DNA of 64,000 nucleotides, from positions 71,352 through 135,351 of the forward strand of contig JAAVFQ010000003.1 of the NCBI GenBank assembly GCA_014800685.1. The letters run 5' to 3'. The notes under the pieces were generated by a model, which ran no database searches, had not been told where the DNA came from, and worked only from the letters and a program-made list of their open reading frames with translations. Origin of the DNA: Bacteroidales bacterium. GTDB lineage: Bacteria; Bacteroidota; Bacteroidia; Bacteroidales; Muribaculaceae. The translations under genes were made by a program, and so were the position numbers. Shown here piece after piece: positions 50,876 through 60,473 of this stretch (positions within the stretch are counted from its first letter, which is position 1; each line of letters begins with the position of its first letter).

Positions 50876-52918
50876 TCATTTATTTTCCTTATCCATTTTA
50901 GACTTCAGCATGTCGATTTTCTGCTGAATCATATTCATATCCTCTTTGATTCTTGCTATGCGACGTTCGGCCTCCTGAAGAAGCGAGTTGCCTGCAGAAG
51001 ACTTGACATTGAAGAATCCGAGGTTGTTTTCAGCAGTTTTCAGCTCGGCGCGTTTGCCATCAAGGGCTCTGTAAAGGCGGTCAAGCTCACGGGATAACTG
51101 TCCGCGGTTGCCCGACATTTTCTCTACCTGTTCACCGAAATTAGTCATCCGCTCACGATGACCTCTGACGTCAAGAGCATCGCTAAGCTCTTTCACCACC
51201 TGACGATATTCCTCCTGAAGTCCGTTTTTGTGCTTCATGGGGACGTGGCCTGTAGCTTGCCATTCAGCCTGAAGTTCACGCAGCTTGGCGATTCCTTCCT
51301 TTCTATCACCCTTCACGTCAATTTCTTTCAGTCGGGTGATGACGGAGCGCTTAATGGCGAGGTTCTCAGACTCTTCTTTCCGCTGCATGGTGCTTTTCTC
51401 TTTCCTCAGTTCAAAGAAATAATTGCACGCATCGCAGAATCTTTTCCAGATGGCATCACTCTGTTTTCTGGCCACCTGGCCTATAGTGCGCCACTCTTCC
51501 TGAATGGCTACGACCTTGTCGCAGGCAGAGCGAATTTCCGCAATAGTCTGAAGAGGGAGTGACTCCTTCATCGCTTCCACCTTTTCACAGAGCGCCACTT
51601 TCTTCTCATAATTCTCAGTCATGGCCGACTTAATGTTCTTATAGAACTCAGCCTTGGCATTAAAGAATCTGTCGCAGGCCTCTCTGAATCGATTGAAAAG
51701 CTGATTATTTATCTTGCGTGAAGCAAAGCCGGCCTCTTTCCATTCTGCCTGAATGGCTATAATTTTGCGCGTTTCCTCGTCCCAGTTCTTGGCACTTTTA
51801 ATCTCGTCTGTGTTGATGCTCTCCACCTTCTCACAGAGACTTACCTTGCGAGACTGCGCAGCCATCTCTTCAGCTTTGCGGGCAGTGAAATAGTCCTGAT
51901 GACGTTTGAAGATAGTGGTGGACGCCTCGCGGAATCTATTCCAGATTTCATCGCGAACCTCCTTTGCCACCGGACCTATCTCTCTCCACTGCGACTGGAG
52001 TTCCTGCTGGCGGCGGAATGCCTGCAGGGGATCGGGAGCCTCTGTCAGAGCTACAGCTTCCGCTACGAGAGCCTCTTTAGCCTCCAGATTCTTGCGGAAA
52101 TCAAGATCGCGGAGCTCTCGATTCACCTTCAGACGGTCATAAAACTCCTCACCGGTCTTTTGGAATCTCTTCCACAAATCTGTCTCAGCAGTAGCGGGAA
52201 CCTCCTTTATATCCCTGAACTGCTGCTGCAGTTCGCGGAACTTATTATAGTTGAGATTTATGTTATCTATATCTTCGAGCAGACTGTTCATCTCAGCGAG
52301 AATATCGTTTGCTCTGGCAAGATTAGTAGCCAGTCGCGCCTGTTCAGCCTCAAGGTGAGCTGTACGCATTTCGCGGAAACGGGCCGTGAGTTCTTTGAGT
52401 CGGCCTTCGAGAGCATCCGGTTCGCTTACGAAAGCTTCCGGGGCATTTCCCTCGTCTATAAACTTCATCATCTGCTCTTCTATCTCCTTATTTCTGAGGA
52501 TATAGAATGATTGTTTGATTAGAGCCACTTCCTTATAAGCGGCTACACGCCCGCTATTGACGATTTCTTCCAGGGTTTCCACCAGTTCCTCCTTCGACAT
52601 GGCATGAAAGTTTTTTGTCTGAACAGGCTCGCCATCGGCTACGGCTTCACCCTCAATGGCGTCGGTAGCCTCTGATAAGGCCTCGGAGGGAGATTCTGTT
52701 TCCACGCAAGTATTGTCCGGACAAGAGCCCTCTGCCTCGGCCTTTCCTTCTATGCCATCAGTTGCCTCTGATATGGATTCGGCCGGAGATTCTGTCTCAA
52801 TGCACGGATTTTCAAGGTCGCAGGCTGCTTGTGCAGTTGCATTCTCTTCAAGGATTGCCTCGGCGCTTTTGGCGGCCTCGGGGGATACGATTTCTTTGTC
52901 AGTCATCGTTTTAGTCAT
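50876..52918 (-). CDS. DUF349 repeat protein
   Basis: A 680-residue, mostly helical protein. Residues 1-105 are acidic and low complexity with a duplicated segment (ETESPAESISEATDGIEG and ETESPSEALSEATDAIEG). From about 200 to 620 there are five to six DUF349 repeats of about 75 residues, each with a W-x-x-F or W-x-R-F core (DLWKRFQKTGEEFYDRL, EIWNRFREASTTIF, QLFNRFREACDRFF, AIWKRFCDACNYFF). The last 60 residues are coiled coil. DUF349 is widespread in Bacteroidetes with unknown role. A -7 box TAATTTTG lies at 53020-53027. Confidence 0.92.
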   Translation of the reverse strand: MTKTMTDKEIVSPEAAKSAEAILEENATAQAACDLENPCIETESPAESISEATDGIEGKAEAEGSCPDNTCVETESPSEALSEATDAIEGEAVADGEPVQTKNFHAMSKEELVETLEEIVNSGRVAAYKEVALIKQSFYILRNKEIEEQMMKFIDEGNAPEAFVSEPDALEGRLKELTARFREMRTAHLEAEQARLATNLARANDILAEMNSLLEDIDNINLNYNKFRELQQQFRDIKEVPATAETDLWKRFQKTGEEFYDRLKVNRELRDLDFRKNLEAKEALVAEAVALTEAPDPLQAFRRQQELQSQWREIGPVAKEVRDEIWNRFREASTTIFKRHQDYFTARKAEEMAAQSRKVSLCEKVESINTDEIKSAKNWDEETRKIIAIQAEWKEAGFASRKINNQLFNRFREACDRFFNAKAEFYKNIKSAMTENYEKKVALCEKVEAMKESLPLQTIAEIRSACDKVVAIQEEWRTIGQVARKQSDAIWKRFCDACNYFFELRKEKSTMQRKEESENLAIKRSVITRLKEIDVKGDRKEGIAKLRELQAEWQATGHVPMKHKNGLQEEYRQVVKELSDALDVRGHRERMTNFGEQVEKMSGNRGQLSRELDRLYRALDGKRAELKTAENNLGFFNVKSSAGNSLLQEAERRIARIKEDMNMIQQKIDMLKSKMDKENK

Positions 52919-53077
52919 AAGCAGGGTTAAAGTATAATATTATTTAGAAGGCTCACTTGAAAGTCTTCATGACTTTGGAAGGCTCACGATGCCCGCGGTG
53001 ATTCTTCTCTTTCAAGGTTCAAAATTAATAATTTTTTCCCTTTCCGGCATAATTTCATGCCAAAAATTATGGAATTA

Positions 53078-53941
53078 TCATTTCTCTGTCTCTACTGACA
53101 TTGAAATGATGCGAATATCCTCTTTGGGGCGATCGCTTCTGTCGGTCTCAGCTTTCTGAATCTCCTCTATAACATCCATTCCGGACACTACTTCTCCGAA
53201 GACAGTGTAATCTCCATCGAGGAATGGAGTGCCACCCTTCTCCGAATAGTCTTTGATTAATTCGGGAGAGGGCAATGCAAGGGGCACGTTTTTCTCAGTC
53301 TCCGCAACGAGCGTTTCCTGAAGCTTTTTAAGCCCTTCAGGGTCATTCCTCATAGCGTCTATCTCTGCCTGATGCTCTTTTACAAGTTTCTTGAAATACT
53401 CCTGACGCGGTCCCATAGCTTGGCGCTGCATCATATTTTCCACTTGAGCGGCAGGATATTTTTTCCCGGTCACGATATAAAACTGAGAGCCGGATGAACG
53501 CTTTTCCGGATTTGAAGGCCCTCCCACTCGCGCTGCTGCCAGTGCGCCATATTTATGATAATGTTTCGGGAAAAGGATTTCAGCCTCTAATGTGTAGCCG
53601 GGGTCGCCGGTGCCGAGTTGCTGGCCGGGAGCAGCCGTTTTGGAGTCAGGGTCTCCTGTCTGCACCATAAAGTCTTTTATCACTCTATGAAAGAGGACTC
53701 CGTTATAGTAGCCCTCCTTTACGAGTTTGATAAAATTCTCCTTATGAATTGGAGTATCGTTGTAGAGGAGCACTTTAACATCTCCAAGCGTCGTCTTAAT
53801 ATCTACTATTGTCGCTTCTTCCTTCACGTCCTGAAGCGCGCTGCCGGTGGCATGTTTCATTTCTGTCGGTTTTTGAGCAATTACCTCTCCGGTGAAAAGT
53901 AATGACAGAAGAGCTATTGCTAATATTTTTATTCTTTTCAT
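53078..53941 (-). CDS. Secreted cyclophilin-type peptidyl-prolyl isomerase
   Basis: A 287-residue protein with signal peptide (ILAIALLSLLFTGEVIAQ). The cyclophilin fold is clear: KVLLYNDTPIHKENFIKLV, YNGVLFHRVIKDFMVQTGDP (active-site FHRVI and Q), ARVGGPSNPEKRSSGSQFYIV and VFGEVVSGMDVIEEI. An insert of about 80 residues between the last two motifs is unusual; it is helical and charged. It catalyses proline isomerisation of periplasmic proteins. The upstream start at 53995 was rejected because it lacks a signal peptide position. Second gene after a small hypothetical. Confidence 0.93.
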   Translation of the reverse strand: MKRIKILAIALLSLLFTGEVIAQKPTEMKHATGSALQDVKEEATIVDIKTTLGDVKVLLYNDTPIHKENFIKLVKEGYYNGVLFHRVIKDFMVQTGDPDSKTAAPGQQLGTGDPGYTLEAEILFPKHYHKYGALAAARVGGPSNPEKRSSGSQFYIVTGKKYPAAQVENMMQRQAMGPRQEYFKKLVKEHQAEIDAMRNDPEGLKKLQETLVAETEKNVPLALPSPELIKDYSEKGGTPFLDGDYTVFGEVVSGMDVIEEIQKAETDRSDRPKEDIRIISMSVETEK

Positions 53942-53991
53942 TTCATACAATATTTCAGTACAACATTTCATAACTGTGAAAAACGTGCATT

Positions 53992-54366
53992 TCACATTAT
54001 TGCTTTTCCGTAGATTCTCTTATAGATTCTGCGGAAATTATCATCTGTGGCGGTCAGGTTTTTTATATTTTCCTTATAGTCAGTGCCCCAGATGGCTTCA
54101 AGCAGCGAGCCTATATATTTTCGCTCCTTATCTTTTTCTAATGCACCCTCTATGAAGGGGGCCAGATAGGGCGAGAATCTGTCCCGGTCTACGGCAGCCA
54201 GAAATCTTGCAGTGCTTGCAAGGAACTGACCGGAATGGTCGGCACGTTTCATTATATCGGCAAGAGTGGGAAGTTCTTCTTCTATTTCTTCCACTCTATT
54301 GACGATATACTCATACGTCATCAGACCATCCGTATCCTGCTCGAGCGTATTCCATTCTTCACTCAT
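53992..54366 (-). CDS. Hypothetical 124-residue helical protein
   Basis: A cytoplasmic protein that I do not recognise. It is acidic and helical (VNRVEEIEEELPTLADIMKR, FLASTARFLAAVDRDRFSPYL), with a basic C-terminus (FRRIYKRIYGKAIM). It has no motif or membrane segment. The ATG at 54366 is preferred because the upstream 13 codons overlap the promoter. It is the first gene of a unit with the cyclophilin gene, 50 bp apart. Confidence 0.75.
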   Translation of the reverse strand: MSEEWNTLEQDTDGLMTYEYIVNRVEEIEEELPTLADIMKRADHSGQFLASTARFLAAVDRDRFSPYLAPFIEGALEKDKERKYIGSLLEAIWGTDYKENIKNLTATDDNFRRIYKRIYGKAIM

Positions 54367-54384
54367 ATTGCGACTAATTTTTGG

Positions 54385-54416
54385 CAAAGATAAGAAAATA
54401 TTCACAAATTTACAAA
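54385..54416 (-). promoter_or_regulatory. Promoter of the hypothetical-cyclophilin unit
   Basis: Minus strand TTTG (54413-54416), 20 bp, TATCTTTG (54385-54392). Leader of only about 13 bases. Bases 54417-54640 show nothing but AT-rich sequence. Confidence 0.75.
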
Positions 54417-54692
54417 CTTCCCAGACACTCCAATTCTTCCCGGCATCGGTTTTCTAAGATAATTCAAGACCTGCCTTCCTCTTTAGGCATCTTTCATCGA
54501 TGATACATCTATCTGACATTCAGAGACATTTCTTTATCTCTTCTATCATTCTCTTCTTTCTTTTACTCCTATTGAGCTTAGCTTGCCAATAAATATTTCA
54601 TTTTAATTACCGTATATTTTTTTATTATTTTGAATTTTATTAATTTTGCATTGATGGCGTATGCTATATCCTGCATAGCCTATTAATGATAT

Positions 54693-55319
54693 ATGAAAGA
54701 AGCAAAAGACCATATTATCGTCATTGGACGTGAATTCGGCGCCGGCGGTCGCAAGCTTGGCCGTGAGATTGCCCATAGACTCGGCATCCCATATTACGAC
54801 AAGGAACTCCTCTCTGAAGCCGCACGAAGACTGGGATTCAAGCAGGAGATTTTTGACCTCGCCGATGAGCGCAGACCTTCCATACTCCATGCACTGCTAA
54901 ACTTCAATTTTAATTCCCCTACAGCTCATTTCTCCACCTCCTCTATGAATGCTGAAGACCTCTATGCTCTTCAAAGCCGCGTCATCAGACAGATTGCTGC
55001 CCAGGGGCCATGCGTTATCGTTGGCAGAACTGCTGACTACATTCTTCGCGAACATCCCAACCTCGTCTCTGTTTTCGTGCACGCCGACCCAAAAATCCGC
55101 GCACAGAGAATTATGGAACGAGGTGATGCTTCTTCGATAGACGACGCGCAAGCTCTTGCAATCCGTATGGATAAGCTCCGCAGGGAATATTATAATTATT
55201 TCTCCGGCAAAAAGTGGGGACACTCTTCCTCCTATCATCTGTCGATTGACTCTTCGCGCCATTCTGCCGAAAATCTTGCATCTAACGTTATCCACTTCAT
55301 TGAGACCATCAATCAATAG
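54693..55319 (+). CDS. Cytidylate kinase-like family protein
   Basis: A 208-residue P-loop-type kinase homologue. The start IIVIGREFGAGGRKLGREIAHRLG is the Walker-like loop of the cytidylate kinase-like family (GREFGAGG), followed by YYDKELL, GPCVIVGRTADYIL and DKLRREYYNYFSGKKWG. It is not the main CMP kinase, which is shorter in the loop and has the NMP-binding insert. The substrate is unknown. A TAATTTTG -7 box at 54641-54648 is 45 bases upstream. Confidence 0.9.
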   Translation: MKEAKDHIIVIGREFGAGGRKLGREIAHRLGIPYYDKELLSEAARRLGFKQEIFDLADERRPSILHALLNFNFNSPTAHFSTSSMNAEDLYALQSRVIRQIAAQGPCVIVGRTADYILREHPNLVSVFVHADPKIRAQRIMERGDASSIDDAQALAIRMDKLRREYYNYFSGKKWGHSSSYHLSIDSSRHSAENLASNVIHFIETINQ

Positions 55320-55444
55320 AGCAAAGACTTTGCTACAATCATCAGGCGATAAACTTTTAGCTTAAGAAAATCATTGTAAAGAATAAAGGATTTTTCAAGA
55401 ACTTTCCTTTTTGTTATACATGATTCACTTTAAACTTAACCGAC

Positions 55445-56047
55445 ATGAATGGTAGCAATTCTCTTTGGATAAACTTCTTCGCCTTCGCCGCAGGACTTCT
55501 CCTTCTGATTTTCTCAGGTGAGACTGCTCTCTTTTCCACTATTGTGATCATCTTGGGCATTCTATTCATCATACCCTGCGTCATCGGCTTTATTATTTCC
55601 GTTTTCCCTCCGCGCGATTCTAATGGAGTGCGTCAGGTCAACTGGTTTACGGCTTTCTCCTCAGCACTTGGACTCGTCTTCGGCATCTGTCTGGTAGCTG
55701 TGCCGGAGTTTTTCGCCACTGCTATAATCTACACTTTCGGAGCCCTTCTTATTTTAGCCGGGCTCGTCGGCATTGCATATCTCGTCAACGCGCGAGAGGG
55801 GGCAGGCTCTTCAGGGATTCTTTACATTATCCCTTCGCTGATTATTATTGCCGGCATCGTGATTATAGTGCTCGGTCGCCCGCACATCCTTGACCGCATT
55901 GCCGCTATCGTTACCGGGGCGTCTCTATTGCTTTTCTCACTCAATGGTTTCTGGGCTTTCATTCGAAACCGCAGCCTGCTCCGTATGGCTGCAAATTCCG
56001 GTGACAACCTGCCGGCTGAAAATCCGAATGACTTCTTGGATAGTTGA
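55445..56047 (+). CDS. DUF308/HdeD-like membrane protein
   Basis: A 200-residue inner-membrane protein with six hydrophobic segments in pairs (FFAFAAGLLLLIFSGETALF, IIYTFGALLILAGLVGIAYL, IIPSLIIIAGIVIIVLG), the pattern of DUF308/HdeD proteins tied to acid resistance in enterobacteria. The soluble C-terminus is short and acidic. The role here is unknown. A weak AAAGGA/TCCTTT hairpin with a T-run (55385-55412) separates it from the kinase gene. Confidence 0.85.
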   Translation: MNGSNSLWINFFAFAAGLLLLIFSGETALFSTIVIILGILFIIPCVIGFIISVFPPRDSNGVRQVNWFTAFSSALGLVFGICLVAVPEFFATAIIYTFGALLILAGLVGIAYLVNAREGAGSSGILYIIPSLIIIAGIVIIVLGRPHILDRIAAIVTGASLLLFSLNGFWAFIRNRSLLRMAANSGDNLPAENPNDFLDS

Positions 56048-56118
56048 ATGCAGATATCAATCATCAGGTTTGCAATTTTATAGAGTAGCTCAGCTCTTAA
56101 AATTTGCTAAAACCTATT

Positions 56119-56302
56119 AAGTAAGTAAGAAAAATTAATGTCCATATAAAACCAAGCAATTTTGGAGATAATTTCGCGGTGTAACGAAGGAAAATATAAG
56201 CATATATGACTGAGAGCCAACGTGAAATTAGCCCAAAAGGGCAACTTTTATTGTACAAGAGTGTTCATCTCACATTTAGCGTTTAATTTTTAGAACTTAC
56301 TT
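56119..56302 (+). repeat. AAGTAAGT-bounded element, copy 2
   Basis: Begins AAGTAAGTAAGAAAAATTAA and ends TTAATTTTTAGAACTTACTT. About 85 percent alike to copy 1 by eye, with the same internal blocks (GATAATTTCGCGGTG, ATATAAGCATAT, GACTGAGAG, TTTTATTGTACAAGAGT). It lies between DUF308 and rnpB, with nothing else recognisable in the 405-bp gap. Confidence 0.85.
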
Positions 56303-56452
56303 AAACTTTCTCTCCTTATATTTGTCTTAAAATAGTGACTAAATTTAAGTTGCACCTTTCTATTTTAGTCTGATTAGGCCGTATGCGAGAACAAACATCA
56401 GCCTAACCACCTGACAATCAGAATTAAAATAGGCTACAATATTTTCAACTAC

Positions 56453-56833
56453 GGGCAGAAGCATGGTCTGTCGCTTCATGATGCTCATTTTGAGTAAGGC
56501 ATGAAGAGGAAAGTCCGGGCAACACAGAGCGGCATCCTTTTTAACGGAAAGTTGTCGGCGACGGCAAGGACAATGTAACAGAAAACAACCGCCGGCCAAT
56601 CATGGCTCGGCAAGGGTGAAAAGGTGGAGTAAGAGCCCACCGCTCCCGGCGGAATCCGGGAGGCAGTACATCCGATGCGTTGCAAGGCCAAATATACCGG
56701 CAGATAAGGGTGGCTCGCCCTTTGCCGGGGGGTAGGCTGCTAAAGAGTCCGAGCAATCGGTCTTCGCAGATAAATGACAGACACAGGCCTATATTCAGAC
56801 CTGCACATAACCCGGCTTATAGTGCTTCTGCCC
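56453..56833 (+). ncRNA. rnpB: RNase P RNA (type A)
   Basis: The 5' and 3' ends pair to form P1: GGGCAGAAGCA (56453 onward) with TGCTTCTGCCC (to 56833). Universal elements are present in order: GAGGAAAGTCCGGGC (P4 5' strand), AACAGAAAACAACCGC (CR-II/III region), GTAAGAGCCCACCG, and near the 3' end CAGATAAATGACAGAC and ATAACCCGGCTTATA (P4 3' strand). About 381 nt, usual for type A. It makes the catalytic RNA that matures tRNA 5' ends. The promoter is not clear. Confidence 0.97.
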
Positions 56834-56880
56834 CCTCTCTCCTACCTCTCTCAGTGGCTCCCACTTTACACCTTACCGCT

Positions 56881-58278
56881 ATGAAAACACACGATTCCAA
56901 ACAGAATTCCGGCAAGAAGCAGGCTCTTTTCCCTCGCCTGATGGCTAAAGCCCGCAGCGCTTACGACTACTACAACACTGGCGTCTGGGCTTCCACGAAA
57001 AACAGTATCGGTGTCCGGCTTATCAAGACTCTGAATCTCTCTATACGTTCTTTTCTCGACAGAGGTCTTCAGGCCAAATCTATGGCTCTCACTTACTCTA
57101 CGGTGCTGGCCATCGTCCCTGCTTTCGCCCTGCTGGTGGCCATAGGACGTGGTTTCGGCCTCCAGAATATGATTACCCGTGAGCTTTATGTCTATTTCCC
57201 TTCTCAGTCTGAAGCCATCAAAACGGCTCTCGGATTCGTAGACCACTATCTGAATCAAGCCACTCAGGGAATCTTTGTCGGTGCCGGCATCATATTTCTG
57301 CTATGGACCCTCATTTCGCTACTTTCCTACATAGAGCAGTCTTTCAATTCCATCTGGGACATTAAGCGCGACAGGGCTTTTCTCCAGCAGATTACCGACT
57401 ATATAGCAATCTGCCTGATAATCCCCCTGCTGATGCTCTGCTCTTCAGGCCTTTCCATTTTCGTCTCTGCTTTCGCGCAGGATGGCCCGGGAGCTCCCAT
57501 TCTGACTCCTCTTGTAAATGTCATTCTTGAGATCTCTCCTCTTGTGCTGGTCTGGCTCGCTTTTTCTCTTTCTTTCTGTCTCATCCCCAACACGAAAGTG
57601 AATTTCAAATATGCTGCCATCTCCGGTGCCGTTTGCGCCATTTCGTTTCAGGTGCTTCAGCTTCTTTTCCTCAACGGACAGATTTACGTCTCAAAATATA
57701 ATGCCATTTACGGGTCTTTCGCCTTTCTTCCTCTCCTGCTGATATGGCTTCAGCTGTCATGGCTGATTCTCCTTTTCGGTTGCGTGCTGACGTATTCTCT
57801 TCAGAATGTGTTCGCTTTTAATTTCCTCGGCGACCTCACTCAGGTCTCGCAGCAATATATGCGTAAACTCTCACTGGTGGTTATCACGATTGTAGTGCAC
57901 CGCTTCAACAAGGGCTTGCGCCCACTCTCTGTTAATGAAATCTCCTCGGAATATGACCTCCCCATCCGCCTCGTTAACCGGATTGTCTCGAAAATGCACA
58001 AGGGGAGTTTGATATATTTCGTCTATGAGGAAAAGCAAGTCATCGGAATCGCGCCCGCTCGTAATATTGACACTCTTTCTATCGGCGACCTATATCGCAT
58101 CCTTGACCTCGTAGGTGAAAATAATTTCATACCTCACTTCGAGACCCTTTACTCTTCTATGATTAAAACGGTTGAGTCGCTTTCGGAAGATTGTTTTAAG
58201 GATGCTTCCGCTTATCTCATCAAGGACCTCTCACTTCCATCTCTCTCTGAAATTAAGAAAATCGTTAAGCACGACTGA
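56881..58278 (+). CDS. YihY/BrkB family membrane protein
   Basis: A 465-residue protein. Residues 70-330 form the six-helix YihY core (SMALTYSTVLAIVPAFALLVAIGRG, SLLSYIEQSFNSIWDIKRDR, LPLLLIWLQLSWLILLFGCVL), an inner-membrane family once misnamed ribonuclease BN. The last 130 residues are a soluble winged-helix-like domain (NEISSEYDLPIRLVNRIVSKM) common in Bacteroidetes members. The frame is open upstream to 56680 inside rnpB, but the ATG at 56881 after the RNA gene is the sensible start. Confidence 0.92.
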   Translation: MKTHDSKQNSGKKQALFPRLMAKARSAYDYYNTGVWASTKNSIGVRLIKTLNLSIRSFLDRGLQAKSMALTYSTVLAIVPAFALLVAIGRGFGLQNMITRELYVYFPSQSEAIKTALGFVDHYLNQATQGIFVGAGIIFLLWTLISLLSYIEQSFNSIWDIKRDRAFLQQITDYIAICLIIPLLMLCSSGLSIFVSAFAQDGPGAPILTPLVNVILEISPLVLVWLAFSLSFCLIPNTKVNFKYAAISGAVCAISFQVLQLLFLNGQIYVSKYNAIYGSFAFLPLLLIWLQLSWLILLFGCVLTYSLQNVFAFNFLGDLTQVSQQYMRKLSLVVITIVVHRFNKGLRPLSVNEISSEYDLPIRLVNRIVSKMHKGSLIYFVYEEKQVIGIAPARNIDTLSIGDLYRILDLVGENNFIPHFETLYSSMIKTVESLSEDCFKDASAYLIKDLSLPSLSEIKKIVKHD

Positions 58279-58486
58279 TTAGAAGCGAGTAAGCCATCAG
58301 CATCATTGACTTACATCTTCCGCATTTATATATCTATTTACAGGCAGATGCAAACATTTCTCTCCTCCAGATTGTTACCCGTATATACCCCACGCTCTTC
58401 GTCATCACCTATTATAGGGGCGCTATCCTCTTTCTTCTCCGGAAAGCGACACTCATGAATCTTTTAATCTCAAAGACCTTCTACCT

Positions 58487-60451
58487 ATGAGCTATCTAAA
58501 GTTTGACAAAAGTCTTATGATTAATTTGGAGCAGTCTCTTCATAAGGAGATGCTTCGGACCAATAAGTCAGGCGCATATCACTGCACATCTATCGTAGGG
58601 TGCAACACTCGTAAGCAGCATGGACTTCTCGTCATTCCCATTCCGGAAATGGACGATAAGGCTCATGTGCTCCTTTCTTCGCTTGATGAGACTGTCATTC
58701 AGCATGATGCCCCTTTCAATCTTGGCATACATCAGTATGCCAACAATGTCTTCAGCCCTAACGGACATAAATATATTCGCGAATTCAACTGCGACACGGT
58801 GCCTACGCTCATTTTCCGCGTGGGTGGCGTAATTCTCTCTAAGGAGAAGGTGTTCATCTCGCATGAAAATAGGATTCTCATCAAATATACCCTCCTGGAG
58901 GCACACTCAAAAACGACTCTGAGGTTCAGACCTTTCCTCGCCTTCAGAAATGCCAACGACCTCTGCATCGAAAATAATGTTATAAATAAGGGGCATCGGG
59001 ACGTCAAGAATGGTATTGCCACTTGTCTCTATCACGGATATCCGGAGCTTTTCATGCAGTTTAATAAGCCCGTGAGATGGATTGATGACGGCCATTGGTA
59101 TAACGGCATTGAGTATTTCAAGGATCGTGAGCGTGGCATCCCCTATAAAGAAGACCTATGGGTGCCGGGATATTTTGAACTACCCATCGAGAAGGGGGAA
59201 TCTATAATTTTCTCAGCCTCTACTTATGAATGTGTCCCTGATGATTTTGAAAATACTTACGTCAACGAGGTAGCCACCCGCACGTCTCGCACGAGTTTCT
59301 ATAACTGTCTTAAAAATTCTGCTACACAGTTCTATCTTAAAGACAAATCCGGGATGTACATCATGGCCGGATATCCCTGGTATAACGTCAGGGCACGCGA
59401 CGAGCTTATTGCTCTCCCCGGCTGCACGTTGGCCATTGGCAAAAGCGAGGATTTTGAGAAAATTATGTCTACTTTCCTTCGGGCTTTGCGCGAATTTATC
59501 AGAGACGGACGCACCCACTGGATTATTCATGAGATTGACTTGCCTGACATTCCTCTATGGGTGCTCTGGGCCCTCGGCGAGTATGCAGCCTCAGAAGGAA
59601 TGGAGAAATGCCGCAAATTGTTTGGCGATGATATTATATTCCTGATAGATGCTATACGGTCGGGAAGAATACCAAATCTCAAGATTCACTCCTCAGGCCT
59701 TCTTTCTTCCAACGGACGCCATAGCCCCGTCACTTGGATGTCGGCTTCCATCAATGGACAGCCTATCATCCCCCGCAGCGGATATATTCTCGAGTTTAAC
59801 GCCTTATGGTATGATGCCGTCTGCTTTGCTGCCGAAATGTTTGCTGCCGACCATGCTCATGACCGTCTGGTAGCTTCTCTTAACCTTCTTGCCGAGGAGC
59901 TCAAAGAGAGCTTCCTCAACACATTCCTCAATGACGCCGGATACCTCTTTGACTATGTGGACGGCGAGAAAAAGAATGTTGAAGTGCGTCCAAATCTGGC
60001 CATTGCTGTGGGCATGAGACACTCCCCTCTTGACCGACGACAGAAACGAAAAGTGCTCGACTTCATCACCCGCGAACTCCTTACCCCCAAGGGAATACGC
60101 TCTCTTAGCCCTAAAAGCTACGCCTATCGGCCAAACTATGTCGGTGGCCCCGTTGAGCGTGAATACGCCGTACATCAAGGCCCGGCTCGCCCCTGGCTGT
60201 TCGGATTTTATGCCCACGGATACCTTAATGTGTTTGGCAACTCCGGCATCGGCTTTGTAGAAAGGATGCTCATAGGATATGAAGAGGAAATGACTGAAGG
60301 CTGCATTGGCTCGCTCTCTGAGCTCTATGATGGCAATCCTCCATATTCCGGACATGGAGCCGTCAGCACAGCTAAGAATGTTGGTGAAATACTCCGCTGC
60401 ATTCGCACTATTATTAATCTAAATAAAGACCTCTCTGACAAGAACGTCTGA
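58487..60451 (+). CDS. Glycogen debranching enzyme (amylo-alpha-1,6-glucosidase family)
   Basis: A 654-residue two-domain protein. The N-terminal GDE_N beta-sandwich (residues 20-270, RTNKSGAYHCTSIVGCNTRKQHGLLV, SSLDETVIQHDAPFNLG) precedes the (alpha/alpha)6 catalytic domain with YPWYNVRARDELIALPG, TWMSASINGQPIIPRSG and EFNALWYDAVCFAAEM. It removes alpha-1,6 branches left in glycogen. TWMSA has Ser where many homologues have Asp, and HQGPARPW replaces the common HQGTVWPW; whether this is a lineage trait I cannot tell. First of a three-gene glycogen operon. Confidence 0.92.
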   Translation: MSYLKFDKSLMINLEQSLHKEMLRTNKSGAYHCTSIVGCNTRKQHGLLVIPIPEMDDKAHVLLSSLDETVIQHDAPFNLGIHQYANNVFSPNGHKYIREFNCDTVPTLIFRVGGVILSKEKVFISHENRILIKYTLLEAHSKTTLRFRPFLAFRNANDLCIENNVINKGHRDVKNGIATCLYHGYPELFMQFNKPVRWIDDGHWYNGIEYFKDRERGIPYKEDLWVPGYFELPIEKGESIIFSASTYECVPDDFENTYVNEVATRTSRTSFYNCLKNSATQFYLKDKSGMYIMAGYPWYNVRARDELIALPGCTLAIGKSEDFEKIMSTFLRALREFIRDGRTHWIIHEIDLPDIPLWVLWALGEYAASEGMEKCRKLFGDDIIFLIDAIRSGRIPNLKIHSSGLLSSNGRHSPVTWMSASINGQPIIPRSGYILEFNALWYDAVCFAAEMFAADHAHDRLVASLNLLAEELKESFLNTFLNDAGYLFDYVDGEKKNVEVRPNLAIAVGMRHSPLDRRQKRKVLDFITRELLTPKGIRSLSPKSYAYRPNYVGGPVEREYAVHQGPARPWLFGFYAHGYLNVFGNSGIGFVERMLIGYEEEMTEGCIGSLSELYDGNPPYSGHGAVSTAKNVGEILRCIRTIINLNKDLSDKNV

Positions 60452-60473
60452 AACATTTATAAAGCACCCCACT

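Noticed and set aside
56680..56880. N-terminal extension of the YihY frame
   Set aside because: The extension lies inside rnpB; the ATG at 56881 follows the RNA gene and gives the family start.
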